A stretch of DNA of 64,000 bases from Chionoecetes opilio (Eukaryota; Arthropoda; Malacostraca; Decapoda; Majidae), in contig JACEEZ010019764.1 of the NCBI GenBank assembly GCA_016584305.1, positions 126,001-190,000 of the forward strand. Reading direction: 5' to 3'. The notes below the pieces were generated by a model. The model was not told where the DNA came from. It worked only from the letters and a program-made list of their open reading frames with translations, and made no database searches. How positions within the stretch are numbered: the stretch's first letter is position 1; every line of letters begins with the position of its first letter. This document shows, piece after piece, positions 1-10,619 of this stretch. The translations under genes and the position numbers were made by a program.

Positions 1-443
1 AGAATAAATTAAATTTATAATAACTAGTATTATAATTACAGTACAAAGGATGTGTTAATTCAAATAGTTATAGCTAATGGTGGTACAAAGAAACAAAGGG
101 TTTAGTCTTATTCTAAGTTTTTCATGTTTTATAAGTTTTATTCACCTGAAAGTGTTTTTGTTTTATTATTTGATTTTTTTCTAGTCTTTATTTTGTGATA
201 GCAAAGTGTATCCTACATTATTGTGAATTTTATTAATATAAGGATATCTGTTTATTTGTTGTTTTGTTGAAATAAACTCATATATAGGATTCATTTGTAT
301 TTGATTCCACTTGCCCCGCATGTTGGTGCAACTTGCCCTGCATGTTGGTGCAACTTGCCCCGTCAGCGGGGAAGGTTGCAACACTTGTTTTTTCATGTTT
401 AAATTCAAATTAAAGGTATTACAAATCTGATTTTTAAATAATA

Positions 444-1476
444 CAGGAGAACCTCGTTTATCCGGCACCCTCGGGGGGGAGCGCATGCCGGATAACTCAT
501 TTTGCCGTTGTTTTGAGAGTTAACTCTTATGGAATCGCCCAAAATCCCAATAAATACTGTGGTTTCTGGAGGTTGTTGTTGTTGTTGTTTTAGGGCTGCA
601 AGGATCCCTTGGGGAACACTATGAGCCCTGGTGATGTCCTATGATGCTATCACAGGCGCGGTAGTTGACCTGTCTTCCTCAGGAAGGCACAGGTGAGGCG
701 GATGACGGCGTGTTGCCGAGAGGGGGGAACGCCAGCCGCCGCCAGCAGGGTGGGCAGGTCAAAGGTAGTGACGTTCAGGGCGAGGAGTTGAGACTGTAGC
801 ACTACACGGTGTGAGTGGAAGTGCGGACACTGCAGCAGAAAGTGTTCAATAGTCTCCGGAAAATTCATGCACCAAGGGCAGTGGGGGTCAGGGGACAGAC
901 GGAGGCGATGCAGGTGAGCCGTGAGTGTCGTGTGCCCCAGGCGGAGGCGGGTGAGAGTGACATCCAGGACGCGGGACTTTTTCCGTATCCACGGCTGGGG
1001 GGAAGAGTCACTGCGGTATTGGCCCATGGAGGTGATGCGGAGGGCATTGCCGAGTGTGTTATTCCAGGTGGAGCGGCAGACCCGGGAGATCAGGCGTTTG
1101 GCCGCGGAGAGCGGCAGAGGGAAGGGTGTCGTGTTTACATCTGTTAAGGCCATCCTGGCAGCAGAATCAGCCACCTCGTTGCCTGGGATACCAGCATGGG
1201 AGGGAACCCACTGGAAGGCGATCTCCCACCCCTCGTTGGTAAGGTGAAGGGCCCTCTGGATGGTGTGGACGAGGGACGTAGAGGATCGTGGATGACGGGA
1301 GAGGAGGAGGTGGAGTGAGGAGGGGGAGTCTATGTAGACCACAGCCTTGCCCAACTAAATTTCTGCCGATTTTCTCAGTTTTTGAAATAATTATACTTAA
1401 TTAATGCCTGGGTCGATTAGTGCCATTGTTTTGAGGCTGCCGTTGTTTTAAATGCCGGTTAAATAAGGTTCTCCTG
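444..1476. mobile_element. Pogo/Tigger-like non-autonomous element, copy 1 (CAGGAGAACCTCGTTT ends)
   Basis: Inverted termini CAGGAGAACCTCGTTTATCC and its complement lie at 444 and 1476, flanked by TA on both sides (442-443, 1477-1478). Short TIRs and a TA target fit the Tc1/mariner-pogo group. No transposase is present. The interior is filled by a Jockey-like retrotransposon tail on the minus strand. Sibling copies lie at 15350-15801 and 45983-46438. Confidence 0.75.
560..1354 (-). pseudogene. 3' end of Jockey-like ORF2: RNase H domain and CCHC knuckle
   Basis: The open frame at 650-1354 carries an RNase H segment (WVPSHAGIPGNEVADSAARM, the conserved HAGIPGNEVAD block) and then the C-terminal knuckle CPWCMNFPETIEHFLLQCP, as in Jockey/I-type non-LTR ORF2 proteins. 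Endonuclease and reverse transcriptase are missing, so this is a 5'-truncated copy. The element's 3' end faces low coordinates and terminates in a TTG repeat near 573-590, which reads as (AAC)n on the element strand. Related tails occur at 13430-13660, 16128-16470, 30771-31290 and 45205-45760. Confidence 0.8.
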
Positions 1477-1698
1477 TATTTCATAAGAAATTAAAGCATA
1501 GGTCCTATATATTCGTGTCAGCATATCAAATTTTCATAAGATGAACGGAATTTTTTTTTATGGCGTAAAATGTATAATTTGATGCAACGTGCCCCCGCTC
1601 TCCCCTAATGACAAACAAACCCTTAACAAATTTATTTATTATGTCAAAATTCGCTGTGAAAATGTTTGCTACATTTAGGTTTTTTATCAATCAATCAA

Positions 1699-2048
1699 TC
1701 AATCATTGGGGGCATACGCCGGGGGGCGCGTCGCCTCGCCCACCCTACGACACCACTCCCGGGGGTCACCACGCGCGAGTTCCCATGCAGTCTCCTTTCC
1801 CATACCAAGCAGCTCTCGACAAGAAACATCAACTTGCCCCAGCCACGAGCCTTGTGGGCGCCCCCTTGGCCTCCTCCACGCCGGATTGTCTCTTACAGAT
1901 ACAACCCGATGGGAAGGATCGGTTTCAGGGTAGCGTGCCACATGCCCATATAGCCGAAGTTGGCGCTGACGGACTATGTAGGTAATAGGCCTCGATTCAG
2001 TCTCACGGTGCAATCGCTGATTTGACACGTAATCATCCCAGCGATACC
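1699..2048 (-). pseudogene. RTE ORF C-terminal piece, separated by insertion
   Basis: Minus-strand translation runs GYRWDDYVSNQRLHRE to a stop after YAPND. It continues the reverse transcriptase frame that stops at GYR in the 4049-4402 piece. The same YAPND ending is found in the copy at 28896, so the end of the protein is well defined. The two halves are joined if the 2049-4054 element and one copy of its duplication are removed. Confidence 0.8.
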
Positions 2049-2309
2049 CACTGATCTATATAACATGGATCGCGGAAGCCTGGCTCAGCACTGGTTCCAA
2101 CTGTCCGCCATCTTGTCGTAACCAAAACAAAGCCTTGTTTCTGTGGCTCGCATTGCTGTCTATCTGGTGTTATCGCCTCGTCATGCCAAGTTGTGCTTGC
2201 TGTCTGGCTGTGTTATCACCTCGTCATGCCAAGCTGTGCTGCTATGTCCTGTACAAACAGACCAGGACCTGGAAGTGGCAAATCTTTCCACCTGTGAGTA
2301 ACACCACAC

Positions 2310-2530
2310 AGTCCACACACACACACACGCACCCACCACACACCCACACACACCCACACACACACCCACCTACCACACACACACACCCACCACACACACA
2401 CACACCCACACCCACCACACACACCCACACACACGCACCCACCACACACACACGCACGCACCCACCACACACCCACCCACACACACCCAGACACCCACAC
2501 CCACACCACACACACACCCACACCCCACCC
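2310..2530. repeat. CA/CCCA-rich microsatellite
   Basis: Imperfect (CA)n with interspersed CCCACC, open in several frames only because of its composition. Confidence 0.9.
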
Positions 2531-2794
2531 AGCCCATCCACTCTTAATCCATCTACCCATTCCAGTCATCCACCTACTAGTTAAAAAAAAAATATAGGTG
2601 GATATGGGATACTTTTTTTTATATAGGTAGATATAGATATAAGTATATTTTTTTATACTTGTTAACAATTAGTGGGGAACGGAAGCAGACCTGAGTGCGG
2701 TTATGATACAAATGATCATCTAATAAGCGGTGCTTGTTCTAATTGAGATAGCTTTATTTTGCGAAGAAAAAAAAAAGGAAAAAAAAGTATACCT

Positions 2795-2925
2795 TGTGGT
2801 TAAAGTTAGGTTAGGTTTCATTACAACCTATAAGGCTAGGTTAGGTTTCATTAAAACCTTCAAGGTTAGCTAGGTTAGGTTTCATTAAAACCTATAAGGT
2901 TAGGTTAGGTTTCATTAATATTATT
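2795..2925. repeat. TTAGGTTAGG-type degenerate repeat
   Basis: Three to four units of roughly 36 bp, each with GGTTAGGTTAGG and TTTCATTAAAACC. Similar GGTTAGGTTAGG strings lie at 6760-6890, 7520-7560 and 11440-11470. It resembles the arthropod telomeric unit but is interspersed and degenerate. Confidence 0.7.
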
Positions 2926-3057
2926 TTTTTTTGGGGGGGGTTGCGTAAAATAAAACTATCTCCATTGCAACAAGCACCTATTGTAGGCCAAGGAAAAATA
3001 GTTGGATGTCTCTTAAAACGACCGCGAAACTCGTCCATTATTACCAAAAGTTGTTTC

Positions 3058-3177
3058 GTAGTCTAAATGAAACCATAGTCGTTTCGTACACTCAGCTCGG
3101 AGTTGAACTTGACTACTAGAGTTACGTAACGACACCAGGTATGTACGAAAATACTCAAAATCAGTGTACGAAACTAA
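3058..3177. repeat. Dispersed TTTCGTAC-rich repeat, copy 1
   Basis: This stretch matches, in reverse complement, bases about 7325-7440. Both hold the sequence around GAAACGACTATGGTTTCAT and several GTTTCGTAC words. A further degenerate array of the same word runs from 7040 to 7330. Confidence 0.6.
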
Positions 3178-3444
3178 CTACTTTCAATTCAATATACCTA
3201 ATTAAGAAAGGTTTTTTGATTAGGCCAAAGGTTTTTGATTAATTCAAACTTCCTGTAATCCCCGAGAGTAGCTTCTATGGACCACTGTGGCTCGCGCCGT
3301 ACCCGTGGCCGCGGCGGTACGGGGCTGACGCCGTTATAGTGGACGAGAACTGAGCGTTCGCTCATTAGGTCAGACACACACACACTCGGTGGTTCGCTCA
3401 TTAGGTCTGTACACTGCACTCTTAGCCTCTCGCTTTACCACATA

Positions 3445-3736
3445 CACCACACCTGTCACTACACACTTGTACGGCCTCGCAACACACCTGTCACTACACA
3501 CCTGTACGGCCTCGCAACACACCTGTCACTACACACCTGTACGGCCTCGCAAGACACCTGTCACTACACACCTGTACGGCCTCGCAACACACCTGTCACT
3601 ACACACCTGTACGGCCTCGCAACACACCTGTCACTATACACCTGTACGGCCTCGCAAGGCACCTGTCACTACACACCTGTACGGCCTCGCAACACACCTG
3701 TCACTACACACCTGTACGGCCTCGCAACACACCTGT
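3445..3736. repeat. 35-bp minisatellite, about 8 units
   Basis: Unit begins CCTGTCACTACACACCTGTA and ends CGGCCTCGCAACACA, with few substitutions (AAGACA, AAGGCA variants). There are no spacers, so it is not a CRISPR array. Confidence 0.9.
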
Positions 3737-3799
3737 TGTCTGTGTATCACCGTAAATAAATGACTTGGAAGGTTCGACGATGCACTAGGTTGGAAGTTT

Positions 3800-3905
3800 A
3801 GTAGTAGTAGTAGTAGGTGTTAATAGTAGTTGTAGGTGGTAATAGTAGTAGTAGGTGGTAATAGTAGTAGTAGTAGTAGGTGTTAATAGTAGTAGTAGGT
3901 GGTAA
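3800..3905. repeat. GTA trinucleotide microsatellite
   Basis: Interrupted (GTA)n with GGTGGTAATA variants, inside the 2.0-kb TIR element. Confidence 0.85.
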
Positions 3906-4048
3906 TATAGGCTATCACATGCCAGCAGCCAACACCCAGCCACTGCCTGGCCGGCCCATGTATTTGTTTTGGTTATTTCAAGATGGCGGCTGGTGACTTC
4001 AGTTTCTCGGCCACAGCTAGCCCAGATCCGCGATCCATGTTATATAGA

Positions 4049-5346
4049 TCAGTGGCGATACCCCATGATTCTGCGAAGACACTTATTACCAAAGGCATTG
4101 ATTCGTCTCTTCAAGTCACTATTTAGTGTCCATGTCTCACAACCATAGAGTAAGACAGGGATCACAAGCGATTTGAAGATCCGGATCTTTGTCCTCCTGC
4201 ACAGGTACCGACAACGCCAAATACTCCCGCTGAGCGAGTCCATAACACCGTGGGCTATGCCAATCCGCCGTAAGACTTCTTGACGTGACCCGCCGTCATT
4301 ATGGACTGCGCTACCAAGGTATGTAAAACTTTCCAAGATCTCAATGTCCTTGCCACACGCATGAACAGACTGTACTGCTTCATCTAGTAAGTCTCCAAAC
4401 ACCTGGACCTTGGTCTCTTGAGCCAGGAGACCTCAAGTCCCAAAGGCTTTGCCACCTCGTGCAGCGCCTCGAGAGCCATCACCAGGACCTCCAGCGACTC
4501 AGCAAAGATTACTGCTGCATCATCAGCAAAAACAAGATCAGTGATCTTGGTGTTGCCGACGGATGCTCCACAATCACTTTGATCTACAACCTTGTCCAAT
4601 ACCCAGTCCATACAAGCATTGAAAAGTGATGGGGCAAGGACGCACCCTTGCCTCACTCCTGTATTCACAGGAAAGAAGCCGGATACACCTGCCCCACACT
4701 TCACAGCACTCTCAGTCCCAGAATACAGACCAGTTATCAAACCAATAGTCCTTACAGGAATCCCTCGAAGTCGCAGAAGATCCCAGAGTGACTCACGATG
4801 CACTGAGTCAAACGCCTTCTTGAGATCAACATAGGCTGCAAGCATCCCCTGTCGAAACTCACGTCGGCGTTCCACCAGGACACAAAGCGCTAGGATATGG
4901 TCCGTTGTTGACTTACCAGGCGTGAACCCAGACTGCTGAGGTCTCTGATGCTTCACCAGATGGCTGCGAATCCGTGTCAGCAATAGATGGGCAAGCACCT
5001 TGCCTGGTACGCTGAGCAGTGTAATACCGCGGTAATTGTTGCAGTCCTGACGGTCCCCTTTCCCTTTCCAGATAGGGACGACCAGCCCCCTTTTCCAGTC
5101 AGGAGGAATGGTACCTGATTGCCACACGGCAGTCAGGACAGCATGCAACACGTGGATCATGGCCTCACCCCCAGCTTTGAGGAGCTCCACACTGATATTA
5201 CAAACACCAGCTGCCTTTCCACCCCTCAACTTTGCTACAGCCTCTGTGACTTCGTCAAGAGAGGGTGCGGTTTCGTCAATGGGAGGATCGGCATCCACTG
5301 CCTGTAACCCAGTGGTGTGAAGCTGCTCAGTTGGAGGGTCCACCGT
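4049..5346 (-). pseudogene. RTE reverse transcriptase, 5'-truncated with frameshift
   Basis: The frame at 4384-5343 has the reverse transcriptase core: NNYRGITLLSVPGK, the finger region QRPQQSGFTPGKSTTDHI, a palm block AAYVDLKKAFDSVHRESLW and the catalytic FADD (LVFADDAAVIF). It continues at 4049-4402 in another frame (LESFTYLGSAV, then YGCETWTLNS). The shift near 4420 is a two-base insertion relative to the copy at 28095, which has its own one-base deletion nearby. The AP endonuclease is missing and the C-terminus is displaced to 1699-2048. Not functional as it stands. Confidence 0.9.
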
Positions 5347-5459
5347 GGTTTTTTATCCATAGAGTTTATTGTTTGAGTTTGATGCATGACTACATTTCAA
5401 CCCTTGAAGTATACAGACTGCAAATACATTTTCATAATCTAATAATAATTTTCAAATAG

Positions 5460-5990
5460 TGTAATATTAGTGACGGCATGTCGGCATCAGCGGGGAAGGG
5501 AGAGGAAGGGGCAGACCCTTGGGTGATGAGAGGCCACCACTCACTCTCGTTAGCTTGTTCAGAGACCTGTGGCTTTCCTGGTAACGATTTTCGTTGCATG
5601 GTCACTGGACTGGCCAGCCATGTGGACACCGATGATGTCTGGGGTTCGTTCACATCCTCTTCATCGTCGCCTTGAAGGTGGAGGCGACACATAGGGGCCG
5701 ATGCCTTCCGGTAAATATCGTACACCATCTTGCGTGGCGAGGGTACCTCACTCTCCTCACCACTCGACGACGGTTCTGATCATTGCACGTAGTCATGGTC
5801 ATCACAAGAGTCGTCAAAAGAGTCGTCAGAATCAAAGTCACTTAGGCCCGTACCGAGAGTCATGACGGTAGGCGGTAGAACGACGAGCGGCAGACCTTCG
5901 CTAACCATAAGAGGGCTAAAATACCCTGTAATGTTGGAACGAAGAGCAGGGACGCAGTTGGCGGTCAAGGTTGAAGACACGGCTATCCCC
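5460..5990 (-). pseudogene. Acidic N-terminal fragment, possibly piggyBac-type, with in-frame TGA
   Basis: On the minus strand two open stretches (5780-5980 and 5432-5728) are in the same frame and separated by one TGA. The protein reads SDFDSDDSFDDSCDDHDYVQ, stop, then SEPSSSGEESEVPSPRK and later a DDEEDVNEP stretch. Acidic Ser/Asp-rich starts are usual for piggyBac transposases, but no catalytic segment follows here. Bases 5837-5910 recur inverted at about 13826-13910, just upstream of a real piggyBac remnant, which supports the guess. Confidence 0.35.
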
Positions 5991-6241
5991 GTGTCTTCGC
6001 GCCGACCTTCGTAGGAAATTCATGATATATTCCTAATCTTGATTAATTAATGGATATTCAAAAATGAAAAGAATATAAGGGAATATTTCTATCGTTTAAA
6101 ACTTGCTACTTTTCCTTCCACGGACAAAGCTGAACTTTTTAAAACAATAACAAGATTCCTGAGAGTTGCAGAGGAAAGAACCAGTCAGCGCAAAACTTCC
6201 AGTCCCTCCTTGCAGTTTTGAAGGCGTTTCTCTCACTTAAT

Positions 6242-6500
6242 AGGTAAGTTACACTGTATTTCTCATGGTTTTATTTCTATTCTCGAGTGATTACGTGACT
6301 TAAGCACGGTAAGGCCGAAATACATGCGCAAATTAATTAAGACCAGGGTGTGTTATTGGTGTGCGACGTGTTGACAATATCCAGTCTAAATATTTCAGTT
6401 ACCAGGTAACTGTAACTGTATTTCTCATGGTTTTATTTATTTTCTTGAGTGATTACGTGACTTAAGCACAGTAAGGGCACAGTAAGGCCGCAATACATAC
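6242..6500. repeat. Direct duplication of about 90 bp
   Basis: Bases 6242-6330 and 6402-6500 share TGTATTTCTCATGGTTTTAT, then GAGTGATTACGTGACTTAAG and GCAAT/AAATACAT ends, offset by 160 bp with several differences. The remainder of 5990-7860 holds only degenerate repeats, described separately, and no gene I can support. Confidence 0.7.
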
Positions 6501-6639
6501 GCTTATAAGTAAGAGCCAGCTAGAGGACCACCTGTTGACGGTAACATTTCAATTGTTCGTATATTTTACCTACGGGGTATTATTTTACTCATGACATTCA
6601 CACATTTTGATTTATGATTCAATCTCATCATTACAAACG

Positions 6640-6945
6640 AGAACAGGCCTCTATGTACCGTTGGCTGCTATGTACCAGCGGCTGATATGTACCACTGGTG
6701 GCTGCTATGTTCCATCCAAGGCTGCTATGCACCGCGGCTGCTGTGGACCATCAGCGGCTGCTATGGTTAGGTTAGGTATACTTTGTGGTTAAGGTTAGGT
6801 TAGGTATACTTTGTGGTTAAGGTTAAGTTAGGTTAGGTTAGGTTAGGTATACTTTGTGGTTTAGGTTAGGTTAGTTATACTTGTGGGTACATATAAGCCA
6901 AAGCATTGGTACAAAGCAGCCGGTACATATCAGCCGACGGTACAT
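6640..6945. repeat. Degenerate GGCTGCTATGTACC repeats in both orientations plus TTAGG-like array
   Basis: Plus-strand GGCTGCTATGTACC variants at 6660-6760 face inverted ones (GGTACATAGCAGC) at 6905-6950, around a GGTTAGGTATACTTTGTGG array at 6764-6875. Confidence 0.6.
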
Positions 6946-7039
6946 AGCAGCTAGGAAGCTTACAAACAACGGTATTATTCTAGTGTTTGCCCATAATCCC
7001 CCCCTTTCCCCAAAACAAGCTTGGGGACCTGGGGGGTAG

Positions 7040-7440
7040 GTACAGTCAGTTCGTATACCAGTTGTTTCGTACACCAAATTTTTTTTTTAATACGAAACTA
7101 TAGTCGTTTCGTACATTCATCTCAGAGTTATTTCGTACATGACAATACATCTACATATTTATCTAACCACTGTAACTTAATATTCACCTCTATGCACTGG
7201 CCGTGTGTCTGCTATATGTATATATATACTGGTCGTCTGTCTGGCTAGCTGAATTCACGCGGTTACAGGGAGTTTCGTACACAAGTTGTTTCGTACCCAG
7301 GTTTTGTTAGTTGTTCCGTACACTGATTTTGAGTTTCTAAGTACAAACCTGGTGTCGTTTTGTAACTCAAGTTCAACTGTGAGGTGAGTGTACGAAACGA
7401 CTATGGTTTCATATAGACTACGAAACAGCTTTAAGTTTTA
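7040..7440. repeat. Dispersed TTTCGTAC-rich repeat, copy 2
   Basis: Reiterated GTTTCGTAC words. The 7325-7440 portion is the inverted counterpart of 3058-3177. Confidence 0.6.
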
Positions 7441-7560
7441 AGTATCCTGAACGTTCCGTTCTCATCATAAGAATTATTTCTACCCCATTCAACAGCTGTA
7501 TGAAATGAAAAATAACACGTGTGGTTAGGTTACGTAATCAATGCCCAGGTTAGGTTAGTT
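7436..7560. repeat. Dispersed repeat with TTAAGTATCCTGAAC, copy 1
   Basis: Shares TTAAGTATCCTGAAC, GTTCTCATCAT and CAATGCCCAGGTTAGGTTAG with 12630-12780. The second half also recurs at 11425-11480. Confidence 0.6.
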
Positions 7561-7857
7561 AACTAGCTGGGGGGGGGTGAGGGTGCTGTTCCCTCCAAGT
7601 TATCTACCTAATCTAACCTAACAAAACCTGAACGTAGCCTAACAAAGCTATTGATATATATAAATAAGTGTCAGATGTTTCGTTTCCGCAAATAGATAAC
7701 TACTGCACATTATACGAACCCGAAAATTATAGAGCAAACGTTAGTAGTAAGAGTCCGCCAACTCCTGCGGAATATTAACGCAAATTTGCATTTCAAAGTT
7801 TATAATATCTCCACTAGTACTACATGCTTCAGCAAAAAGTTTTCAGAAGTTTTTCAG

Positions 7858-8103
7858 AAAAATGCCGGGTAGAATCATTAGCGTAGGTTTGCTTTGCACC
7901 AATCAGAAATGAAATAAAAATCAAAAGTTAGGCGCTCGGTGGCATCTCTCCGTAAATCACTTAGTTCCTGTTGAGTTTGACGTCTAAAATTACGACGTTG
8001 AAAAATGCCGGGTAGAATCATCAGCGTAGGTTTGCTTTGCACCAATCAGAAATGAAATAAAAATCAAAAGTTAGGCGCTCGGTGGCATCTCTCCGTAAAT
8101 CAC
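7858..8103. repeat. 103-bp direct duplication
   Basis: Bases 7858-7960 and 8001-8103 agree at all but one position that I could see (ATTAGC versus ATCAGC), with 40 bp between them. A C-homopolymer follows at about 8177-8197. Confidence 0.9.
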
Positions 8104-8265
8104 GGTACAAAATAACTAAAAAGCCGAGTGATATATCAGTCAATATTGAAAATGAGAAAGAATATAATGTGTTAACCCCCCCCCCCCCCCCCCCCCCAAC
8201 AAAAAAAAATTGGCTGTTTCTCCTTGCACCCTGTTAAGATTTTTGAACATTTACTTTACACTAAA

Positions 8266-8882
8266 TTAATCATGTTGCAAAACATGGTCTGCAACTTTGT
8301 CTACCTCCCCGTCTAAATGTTTAAGGCTAGCAAAAATCCTCTTACTGACATCTACACACAACTTCTTTTTCAGATCGGCAACTTCAATCTCTTTCTCATA
8401 TACTCTCATTTGCTCTTTGTGCTCAATTTTTGTTTGCTCTATAAGCAGCTCATAATACTCATCCTGCTTCCGCCTATAGGAGTCATACTCCATAGCAAAT
8501 CTCCCTCTCTTGGGTTTATTGCCAGAGGATGTAGGTGTAGCAGAAGGGGGTGTTTTGCGTGGAATTTTGTGTTTTGTGTATGTAGCAGCAGCAGATGTAG
8601 AAGGGTGTGGGATGGCAGCAATAAAGGCAGGGTTAGACGTGCTAGGCAGGGGTGCATCAGGGTTGTTAGGCGTGACAGAAGACATGGCAGAAGTAGAGGG
8701 GTGTGGGATGGGTGCAACTTTAGCAGGGACATCATAGTTGGGTGTGCCCGAGAAGAAAGTACCCACAGAGGAAGAAGACGTGCTTGGCAGGGGTGCAAAG
8801 GAATCAGGCATATCCAAGATTTGCGTGCTTAAGACCAGGGGATCATCCAAGGAAGGATGGAGATCATCATCATCTTCCAAAG
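8266..8882 (-). CDS. Myb/SANT-like DNA-binding protein, last exon
   Basis: About 205 residues ending QHD before TAA. The segment opens with an acidic run (ALEDDDDLHPS), goes through three Pro/Ser/Thr-rich repeats (PLPSTS, IPHPSTSA), a basic patch NKPKRGRFAMEY, and a likely C-terminal coiled coil (YELLIEQTKIEHKEQMRVYE). A good acceptor (TTATTCACAG) lies at 8883. This exon starts in phase 1 whereas exon 2 ends in phase 0, so a short exon is missing between them, or the gene is decaying. The layout (SANT domain, TGGG motif, low-complexity middle, C-terminal coil) is typical of MSANTD/FSBP-like proteins. Confidence 0.6.
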
Positions 8883-9728
8883 CTGTGAATAAATATTGTC
8901 TTGAAATTTGTACATACATCTACTATCAAATAAGCATTCTATTAGCTCCACTCAACTCCCAATCTTGGCCAAATTAACATGCACCAAAAATGTGTCAATT
9001 AGTATTAAATACCAAGCAAATGTTGTGCTGAAGTGAGGAAACATTCCACAATATGTGCAAAACCAAACTGCAGAGGACATGCATGAGCAGGAACAAATGA
9101 TGGGATGGACTAAAATCAGAAGTGTAAAGAGGAGTGCGTTATATCTTCAGAGAATTACTGAATATTAAGGATAAAATATTTAAATGTGTCACGAATTGTG
9201 TGAATCTTGTGAGTACACTGATCATGATTAATGGCTCAAAATCAACATTCATCTCTGAAATGACATTTTACATAATATATTATCATATGTTTATTGTTTA
9301 GCATGTCTACTAAGCCTTGCAAATCACAATTTATGTAGTGCACTTCCTTTTTACTTCTCTCTGAATACTTGTAATATGTAGATAGATGGAGCCTCTTTTA
9401 CTGAACCAAGCTTGTAGAGGAAAGAATTGAGTGAAAGCAATGAAAACAAGCCATGAAATCTGACCTTACAAGTAATAGTATGGATGATTTTAATGCATTT
9501 TTTACAGTAAGTAAAAGCAATTTCTGTCATTCATACCAGTTTTTCCCCCTTAGAATAGACAACTTTCTCTGCTTTAGTTCCTTTAAGGCTGAATGGCCAA
9601 TCAAGTGAAAATTATTAGCTATGATGTCCCCAAGGATATATTTCCTTCCCCGATCCTTAAGTCACCACATACCTTAATAATCCATGTGCATTAACTATCA
9701 TTGATTGCAATGTTCAACTTTAAATATA

Positions 9729-10000
9729 AAGGCCGGTTTCCACTAGCATGCTTGTACGGCCGCCGTTGCCGTACACCGCCCAATAATGACGTCACAAAAA
9801 AGTTGACCGCACCGCCGTACAGCTGCCGTACAAAGTTAAAATCAAGTCATCTCTCCCACTCGGTGGTGTCCGCTTGAGCGGATGTGAAAACTGTGCCCGG
9901 TTACCACTACAACCACTCAAGTGGTGATGATGGTGACGTCAATGTTGGGCGGTGTACGGCAACGGCGGCCGTAGAAGCGGGGTAGTGGGAGCCGGCCTTA
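9729..10000. mobile_element. MITE with long inverted repeats, in Myb/SANT intron
   Basis: GGCCGGTTTCCACTA at 9731 is mirrored by TAGTGGGAGCCGGCC ending 9998. The inner arms CGGCCGCCGTTGCCGTACAC and complement match exactly. It could be Harbinger-like from the end sequence; the duplication is unclear. The rest of intron 2 (8883-10168) is AT-rich and shows no further exon I can prove. Confidence 0.75.
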
Positions 10001-10168
10001 AATGTTTAAAACGATCAGATATAATTCAAGTAGATTGGAATGCAGCCTCTCCAACAATAGCAATATTTTGATCTTTTGAATCTTCTACCACTACAATGCA
10101 ATTTCTCAATTAATCATTATAATGGCCACATATGATGAAAATCATATCATAACAAATGTAACGTTTAC

Positions 10169-10433
10169 CTTATAAGTTGGTGGCAACATGTAATAATCAC
10201 GAGTTGAACATCTCACCCAGTAAGTCCCTAAACAGAAACCTCCTCTATTAAACTTACGCTGATTTGGACTAACGACAAAGAACGTGTCGAAAGCCCCTTG
10301 CCCCATCTTTATCTCTCCAGGCATCATCTCAGAGAGGAGGTCATGCTCCTCACTGAAACTTGGTGGGGTAGGGGGTTTGCCACCACCAGTCTGCTTCAGC
10401 AATTTTTTAAACATACTCTCCTCCTTTTTGACA
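10169..10433 (-). CDS. Myb/SANT-like protein, exon 2
   Basis: Acceptor GGAACAG before 10433 and donor AAG|GTAAAC at 10168. Joined to exon 1 in phase 2 it reads MSVKKEESMFKKLLKQTGGG, then KPPTPPSFSEEHDLLSEMMP. The basic helix followed by TGGG(K/P)P is the usual continuation of the SANT-like domain in this family, so the join is well supported. The end is phase 0. Confidence 0.7.
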
Positions 10434-10619
10434 CTGTTCCAATAAAAATAAAATAGTTCAATACAATTATCTTAATATAAATGTGACTGGAACATCTACT
10501 CTGCTGTATAAATAGGTTACACAGGTTTGCTGAATAAGTACACAGTTTTGCAATTGCCCTACTGAGAGGTGAACTTCTATAACTCCCAAACCTGGTCCAT
10601 ATTTGCTTAGCCAGTGCTG

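Larger units (their letters stand above)
1..1606. mobile_element. Right part of a TIR element (GGGGAGAGCGGGG family), left end outside window
   Basis: Positions 1581-1606 match, in reverse complement, the terminus of the complete element at 62767-63041 (terminus reads GGGGAGAGCGGGG then GTTGCATC). Positions 317-362 carry a short reiterated motif containing GTTGGTGCAACTTGCC. No left end is visible, so the element would start before base 1. Bases 1-440 are otherwise AT-rich with no gene that I can support. A TA-target element (444-1476) sits inside it. Confidence 0.4.
2049..4054. mobile_element. 2.0-kb DNA element with perfect 28-bp TIRs and 8-bp duplication
   Basis: The first 28 bases (2049-2076, starting CACTGATCTATATAACATGG) are the exact reverse complement of 4027-4054. 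The 8-mer GCGATACC flanks it at 2041-2048 and 4055-4062. Similarity between the two ends continues weakly for about 85 bp (both have GCCATCTTG, then TAACCAAAACAAA). No transposase frame is present. It contains a CA microsatellite, TTAGG-like strings, a 35-bp minisatellite and a GTA microsatellite. An 8-bp duplication fits hAT or P groups; I cannot assign the superfamily. Confidence 0.85.
1689..5346 (-). mobile_element. 5'-truncated RTE-type retrotransposon, split by a DNA element
   Basis: The copy is bounded by a perfect 11-bp target duplication GGTTTTTTATC at 1678-1688 and 5347-5357. Its 3' end (low coordinate) carries four TTGA-type tail repeats, as usual for RTE elements. A 2,006-bp TIR element occupies 2049-4054 with its 8-bp duplication. 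Without that insert the retrotransposon piece is about 1.64 kb. The 5' truncation falls within the coding region just ahead of the reverse transcriptase. Confidence 0.85.

Noticed and set aside
3445..3736. CRISPR-like regular repeats (also 19118-19389)
   Set aside because: Units are head to tail with no spacers, in a eukaryotic sequence; they are minisatellites.
6760..6890. Telomere (TTAGG array)
   Set aside because: GGTTAGGTTAGG words are interspersed with GTATACTTTGTGG and occur at several places; no long uniform array.
8317..8832. Plus-strand open frame opposite the Myb/SANT last exon
   Set aside because: Shadow of the minus-strand exon, which has the acceptor, the domain-like organisation and a proper stop.
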